This document shows positions 5,281-8,446 of a stretch of DNA of 8,446 nt, piece by piece. Every line of letters starts with the position of its first letter. Positions within the stretch are counted from its first letter, which is position 1. The DNA is from Alphaproteobacteria bacterium. Lineage in GTDB: Bacteria; Pseudomonadota; Alphaproteobacteria; Rhodobacterales; Rhodobacteraceae. The DNA lies in the NCBI GenBank assembly GCA_024279075.1, contig JAJRRX010000100.1, positions 1-8,446 of the forward strand, in the 5' to 3' direction. A model generated the notes under the pieces. That model searched no databases. It saw nothing but the letters and a program-made list of their open reading frames with translations, and was not told the origin of the DNA. Made by a program: the position numbers and the translations under genes.

Positions 5281-7194
5281 ATGTTCACTAAAATCCTGAT
5301 CGCCAACCGTGGGGAAATTGCCTGTCGGATAATGGAAACGACGCAGAAGATGGGAGTGGCCACGGTGGCTGTGTATTCCGATGCGGACGCCACCGCGCGG
5401 CATGTGATGCTGGCTGACGAGGCGGTGCGGATTGGCCCTGCACCGGTGGGGGAGAGCTATTTGCTCGGCGACAGGATTATTGCGGCGGCCTTGGAAACGG
5501 GGGCGGAGGCTGTGCATCCGGGGTATGGGTTTTTGAGTGAGAATCCGGAGTTTGTTGAAGCGGTGGAGGCGGCGGGGCTTGTGTTTATTGGGCCGTCGGC
5601 CAGTGCGATCAAAGCAATGGGGCTGAAGGATGCGGCCAAGGTGCTGATGGAGGAGGCGGGGGTGCCTGTGGTGCCGGGGTATCATGGGGATAATCAGGAG
5701 GATGCGTTTCTGGCGGCTAGGGCTGCGGAAATAGGGTATCCGGTTCTGATTAAAGCCGTTGCGGGCGGCGGCGGCAAAGGGATGCGCCGCGTCGACGATA
5801 GCGCTATGTTTACCGAGGCTTTACACGCGGCGCGCCGTGAGGGCAGCGCTAGTTTTGGCAACCCGCAAGTGCTGATCGAGAAGTATATCCTTAGCCCTCG
5901 GCATATTGAAATGCAGGTGTTTGGCGATGGGCATGGCGGGGCCGTGCATTTGTTTGAGCGGGATTGCTCGTTGCAGCGGCGGCACCAGAAAGTGATAGAG
6001 GAGGCCCCCGCGCCGGGGATGACTTCGGAAATGCGGGAGGCCATGGGCGCGGCGGCGGTGAAGGCGGCGAAGGCGATTGGCTATTCGGGCGCGGGGACGG
6101 TGGAATTTATCGTCGACGGGGCGGATGGGCTGCGGGCAGACGGGTTCTGGTTTATGGAGATGAACACGCGGTTGCAGGTGGAGCATCCGGTGACGGAGGC
6201 CATCACGGGGCTGGATTTGGTGCAGTTGCAGCTTGAGGTAGCCGCTGGCGGGCGGGTGCCTGAACAGCGGGACATAACTCAAGTTGGCCACGCGATTGAA
6301 GTGCGAATTTATGCCGAGGATGTGCCAGCTGGGTTTTTACCTGCCACGGGGCGGTTGCAGGTTTTAGACTTTCCGAACTGTTTTCGCATTGATAGCGGCG
6401 TGCGGGCGGGCGACGAGATTTCGCCTTGGTATGACCCGATGATCGCCAAGCTGACGGAGTTTGCGCTGACACGAGAAGAAGCCTTGGCTGAGATGCGGTG
6501 GGCGCTCAATCGGACCGATATAGTGGGCTGCACAACGAATGTGGAGTTCCTTTCGCGGCTGGTGGCCGCGCCGGACTTTGTAGCGGGGAAAATGGACACA
6601 GGGTTGATCGAGCGGGGGCTTGAGGGGCTGGTGGCTGTGCCGGATGAACCAGAGGGCTTGCGGGCTTTGCTGGCGGTGGCGGGAAAGGATTGGGGCGAGG
6701 GCTTTACGCTGTGGCAGCCGCTGCGGCAGATGGTGTCGCTGGATGGTGCGGGCCATTGGGTGCAGGTGCTTGGCGGTGGACGGTTCATCGTTGATGATGT
6801 GCCGCTTGAGGTGCTGGCGAAGGCGGGCGTGGAGTGGACGGTGAAGCTTGGCGGACGGGTGATGCGGGCGCGGGTGCGGCGGGTTGGGGGCAGGGTTTAT
6901 GCGTCAATGGGCGGCGCACGCTTCGAGGCCGAGATTGATGACCCGTTGAACCGTGATGCGGGGGTTGAGGCTGGCGCAGGGGCTTTGTTGGCGCCGATGC
7001 CGGGCTTGGTGCAAGCGGTGCTGGCGGCGGCAGGGGAGACCGTGGAAGCGGGGGCGGCGCTCTTGGTGATGGAGGCGATGAAGATGGAGCATACGCTGCG
7101 CGCGCCCTTTGACGGGGTGGTGGGCGAGGTGCTAGTCAGCGTGGGGGCGCAGGTGGAAAGCGGCGCGGTGTTGCTGCGCATGGAGGACGCATGA
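5281..7194 (+). CDS. mccA: 3-methylcrotonyl-CoA carboxylase, biotin-containing (alpha) subunit
   Basis: Carboxylates its own biotin with ATP and bicarbonate and passes the carboxyl to MccB. 637 residues from ATG 5281, where the family's usual MF.KILIANRGEIACRI begins; the in-frame TTG 5257 is rejected. Domains: biotin carboxylase N-terminal (1 to about 112), ATP-grasp (about 115-330) with the glycine loop GGGGKGMRR (162-170), EKY (200-202), RRHQKVIEE (233-241) and MEMNTRLQVEHPVTE (292-306); biotin carboxylase C-terminal (about 335-440) with RIYAED; a less conserved linker/BT region; and a biotinyl domain (about 565-635). Biotin attaches to Lys601 in EAMKMEH (codon 7081-7083). All core catalytic motifs are intact. 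Length and neighbours fit MccA rather than propionyl-CoA carboxylase or free acetyl-CoA biotin carboxylase. The last four bases overlap the next start (ATGA). Also called liuD. Confidence 0.97.
   Translation: MFTKILIANRGEIACRIMETTQKMGVATVAVYSDADATARHVMLADEAVRIGPAPVGESYLLGDRIIAAALETGAEAVHPGYGFLSENPEFVEAVEAAGLVFIGPSASAIKAMGLKDAAKVLMEEAGVPVVPGYHGDNQEDAFLAARAAEIGYPVLIKAVAGGGGKGMRRVDDSAMFTEALHAARREGSASFGNPQVLIEKYILSPRHIEMQVFGDGHGGAVHLFERDCSLQRRHQKVIEEAPAPGMTSEMREAMGAAAVKAAKAIGYSGAGTVEFIVDGADGLRADGFWFMEMNTRLQVEHPVTEAITGLDLVQLQLEVAAGGRVPEQRDITQVGHAIEVRIYAEDVPAGFLPATGRLQVLDFPNCFRIDSGVRAGDEISPWYDPMIAKLTEFALTREEALAEMRWALNRTDIVGCTTNVEFLSRLVAAPDFVAGKMDTGLIERGLEGLVAVPDEPEGLRALLAVAGKDWGEGFTLWQPLRQMVSLDGAGHWVQVLGGGRFIVDDVPLEVLAKAGVEWTVKLGGRVMRARVRRVGGRVYASMGGARFEAEIDDPLNRDAGVEAGAGALLAPMPGLVQAVLAAAGETVEAGAALLVMEAMKMEHTLRAPFDGVVGEVLVSVGAQVESGAVLLRMEDA
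7182..7186 (+). promoter_or_regulatory. Ribosome binding site (GGAGG) for the glutathione S-transferase gene
   Basis: GGAGG within the last mccA codons, four bases before ATG 7191, supports that start and efficient coupled translation across the ATGA overlap. Confidence 0.65.
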
Positions 7195-7829
7195 TCCGGC
7201 TGCATCATTGCCCGCAAACGCGCTCCATGCGGGTGCTGTGGATGCTTTATGAGCTTGGGTTGGAGTTTGAGCTGGTGGCGCATGGCTTTGACAAGAGCTT
7301 GCGCGACCCTGAATATTTGGCGCTGCATCCGGCAGGAAGGGTGCCGGCGCTGGAGATTGACGGCGGGGTGATTTTCGAGAGTCTTGCGGCGCTGCAGTAC
7401 TTGGCGGAGCGGCATGTGGAACAGGGGCTGGCGGGGGCGGGGATGGACTGGCTGAACTGGTTGCATTTTGCCGAGACCATGAGCCAGCATACGGCGGCAC
7501 TGACACAGCAGCATATTGCGATTTATCCGGCGGCGGCGCGCTCGGGTTTGGTGTGCAAGATCGAGGCGATGCGGCTGGGGAAGACCTACGCTGCGCTGGA
7601 GGGGCGGCTTGAGGGGCGGGACTATGTGCTGGGGGAATTTTCGGCGGCGGATGTCGGGCTAGGGCAGGCGCTTTATATGGCGCGGCATTTTGTGAAGCTT
7701 GAGGGATTTCCAAGGGTTGCGGGGTATTATGAACGGCTTTCAGCAAGGGCGGCATTTCAGCGGGCTTTACCGCAGGAAGGCGAGGCTTTACTTTATGTGA
7801 AGGATTATTATGAGGTGTCAGATGTCTGA
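7191..7829 (+). CDS. Glutathione S-transferase family protein
   Basis: 212-residue cytosolic protein of the thioredoxin-fold GST family, normal length. N-terminal domain (1 to about 75): LHHCPQTRSMRVLW with Ser12 at the usual catalytic or thiol-stabilising position, cis-proline Pro52 in GRVPAL, and Glu63-Ser64 in IFESLAALQYL for the glutathione gamma-glutamyl group. The all-helical C-terminal domain (about 88-200) includes LGEFSAADVGLGQAL, the N-capping box plus hydrophobic staple found in GSTs. It overlaps mccA by four bases and HMG-CoA lyase by eight, so it is embedded among leucine genes. The substrate is not deducible; because the pathway makes alpha,beta-unsaturated and anhydride-forming acyl-CoAs, conjugation or deacylation of such species is a reasonable inference. 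A maleylacetoacetate-isomerase-like role is not supported by neighbours. Confidence 0.92.
   Translation: MIRLHHCPQTRSMRVLWMLYELGLEFELVAHGFDKSLRDPEYLALHPAGRVPALEIDGGVIFESLAALQYLAERHVEQGLAGAGMDWLNWLHFAETMSQHTAALTQQHIAIYPAAARSGLVCKIEAMRLGKTYAALEGRLEGRDYVLGEFSAADVGLGQALYMARHFVKLEGFPRVAGYYERLSARAAFQRALPQEGEALLYVKDYYEVSDV
7812..7815 (+). promoter_or_regulatory. Ribosome binding site (GAGG) for HMG-CoA lyase
   Basis: GAGG six bases before ATG 7822, inside the end of the glutathione S-transferase gene, supports the chosen start and the eight-base overlap. Confidence 0.55.
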
Positions 7830-8446
7830 ATTTGTTCGGATTTTCGAGATGGGACCGCGAGATGGGTTGCAGAATGAAGCGGCGATGATTTCGACGGCGG
7901 ATAAGGTGGCTTTGGTTGATAGGTTGAGTTCGTGTGGCTTTGACCATATTGAAGTGACGAGCTTTGTTTCGCCGATATGGGTGCCGCAGATGGCGGATGC
8001 GGCGGATGTTTTGGCGGGGATAAAGCGGAAGGCGGGCGTGGCCTTTTCGGCGCTGACGCCGAATATGCGGGGCTTGGAGCGCGCGCGGGCGGCGGGGGCT
8101 TCCGAGGTGGCGATTTTTGGATCGGCTTCGGAGGGGTTCAGCCAAGCGAATATCAATTGCAGCATTGCAGAGAGTTTGGAGCGGTTTCGGCCATTGGTAG
8201 CGGCGGCGCGGGCGGACGGGATTCCGGTGCGGGGGTATGTTTCTTGCGTTATTGAATGCCCGTATGACGGGGTGGTGAAGCCGGAGGCGGTGGCGCGGGT
8301 GGCGGCGGAATTGTTGGAGATGGGCTGCTATGAGGTGTCGCTCGGGGATACGATTGGGGCAGGGGTGCCTTTGAGTGTTGGCGCGATGCTGGACGTGGTT
8401 AAGCAGGGGGTGCCGGCGGGGAAGCTGGCAGGGCATTTTCATGACA
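7822..8446 (+). CDS. mvaB: Hydroxymethylglutaryl-CoA lyase, N-terminal part (3' end cut by window)
   Basis: Cleaves (S)-3-hydroxy-3-methylglutaryl-CoA to acetyl-CoA and acetoacetate, the last step of leucine breakdown; cytosolic, metal-dependent TIM barrel. 208 residues are visible of roughly 285-300. RIFEMGPRDGLQNE (6-19) carries Arg13 and Asp14, equivalent to human Arg41 and the metal ligand Asp42. IEVTSFVSPIWVPQMAD (43-59), INCSIAESLERF and RGYVSCVIECPY (137-148) match the family closely, then CYEVSLGDTIGAG and GHFHD with His205 and His207 as metal ligands. The loop with the essential catalytic cysteine lies past the window end and cannot be checked. ATG 7822 has GAGG upstream and overlaps the GST gene by eight bases. 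The GPRDGLQNE start and the GHFHD motif favour HMG-CoA lyase over related isopropylmalate or homocitrate synthases. Also called liuE or hmgL. Confidence 0.96.
   Translation, partial: MSEFVRIFEMGPRDGLQNEAAMISTADKVALVDRLSSCGFDHIEVTSFVSPIWVPQMADAADVLAGIKRKAGVAFSALTPNMRGLERARAAGASEVAIFGSASEGFSQANINCSIAESLERFRPLVAAARADGIPVRGYVSCVIECPYDGVVKPEAVARVAAELLEMGCYEVSLGDTIGAGVPLSVGAMLDVVKQGVPAGKLAGHFHD

Noticed and set aside
7132..8442. A 436-codon open frame on the minus strand across the GST and HMG-CoA lyase genes
   Set aside because: Its translation is a low-complexity mix rich in Pro, Arg, His and Ala, as expected opposite G-rich codons, and both plus-strand genes match known families with intact motifs.

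Overview
The window is one continuous, tightly packed operon on the + strand, and most of it is the leucine-degradation (liu) pathway of an aerobic alphaproteobacterium. Gene order, protein sequence style and GC-rich codon use fit a Rhodobacterales (roseobacter/Paracoccus-like) genome; this placement is from recalled family sequences, not a search. Core genes, in order: 3' half of isovaleryl-CoA dehydrogenase (ivd, 1-612), carboxyltransferase (beta) subunit of 3-methylcrotonyl-CoA carboxylase (mccB, 3098-4696), biotin-carrying alpha subunit (mccA, 5281-7194), a glutathione S-transferase (7191-7829), and the 5' two thirds of hydroxymethylglutaryl-CoA lyase (7822-window end). Together they take isovaleryl-CoA to 3-methylcrotonyl-CoA, carboxylate it to 3-methylglutaconyl-CoA and, after a hydratase not in this window, cleave HMG-CoA to acetyl-CoA and acetoacetate.

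Two blocks interrupt the catabolic genes. The first (609-3094) lies between ivd and mccB and holds five consecutive small exported proteins, 146 to 174 residues long, each with a signal peptide and exactly six mature-region cysteines. Four share a nearly fixed cysteine spacing and a W-x7-C motif typical of LprI-like (DUF1311) lysozyme-inhibitor-type domains; the first is a divergent relative. The second (4706-5275), between mccB and mccA, is one AT-rich gene of unknown function with an R-N-x3-H motif like that of HEPN-superfamily proteins.

Genes are joined by ATGA overlaps (609-612, 1648-1651, 7191-7194), an 8-base overlap (7822-7829), or gaps of 0 to 20 bases, so the whole block should be co-transcribed and largely translationally coupled. 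No stretch over 20 bases lacks a gene, and I see no RNA gene, insertion sequence, CRISPR array, convincing internal promoter or terminator. The most interesting aspect is the repeated insertion of non-metabolic, compositionally distinct genes into a conserved catabolic operon: an exported cysteine-rich paralog array and a candidate HEPN protein.
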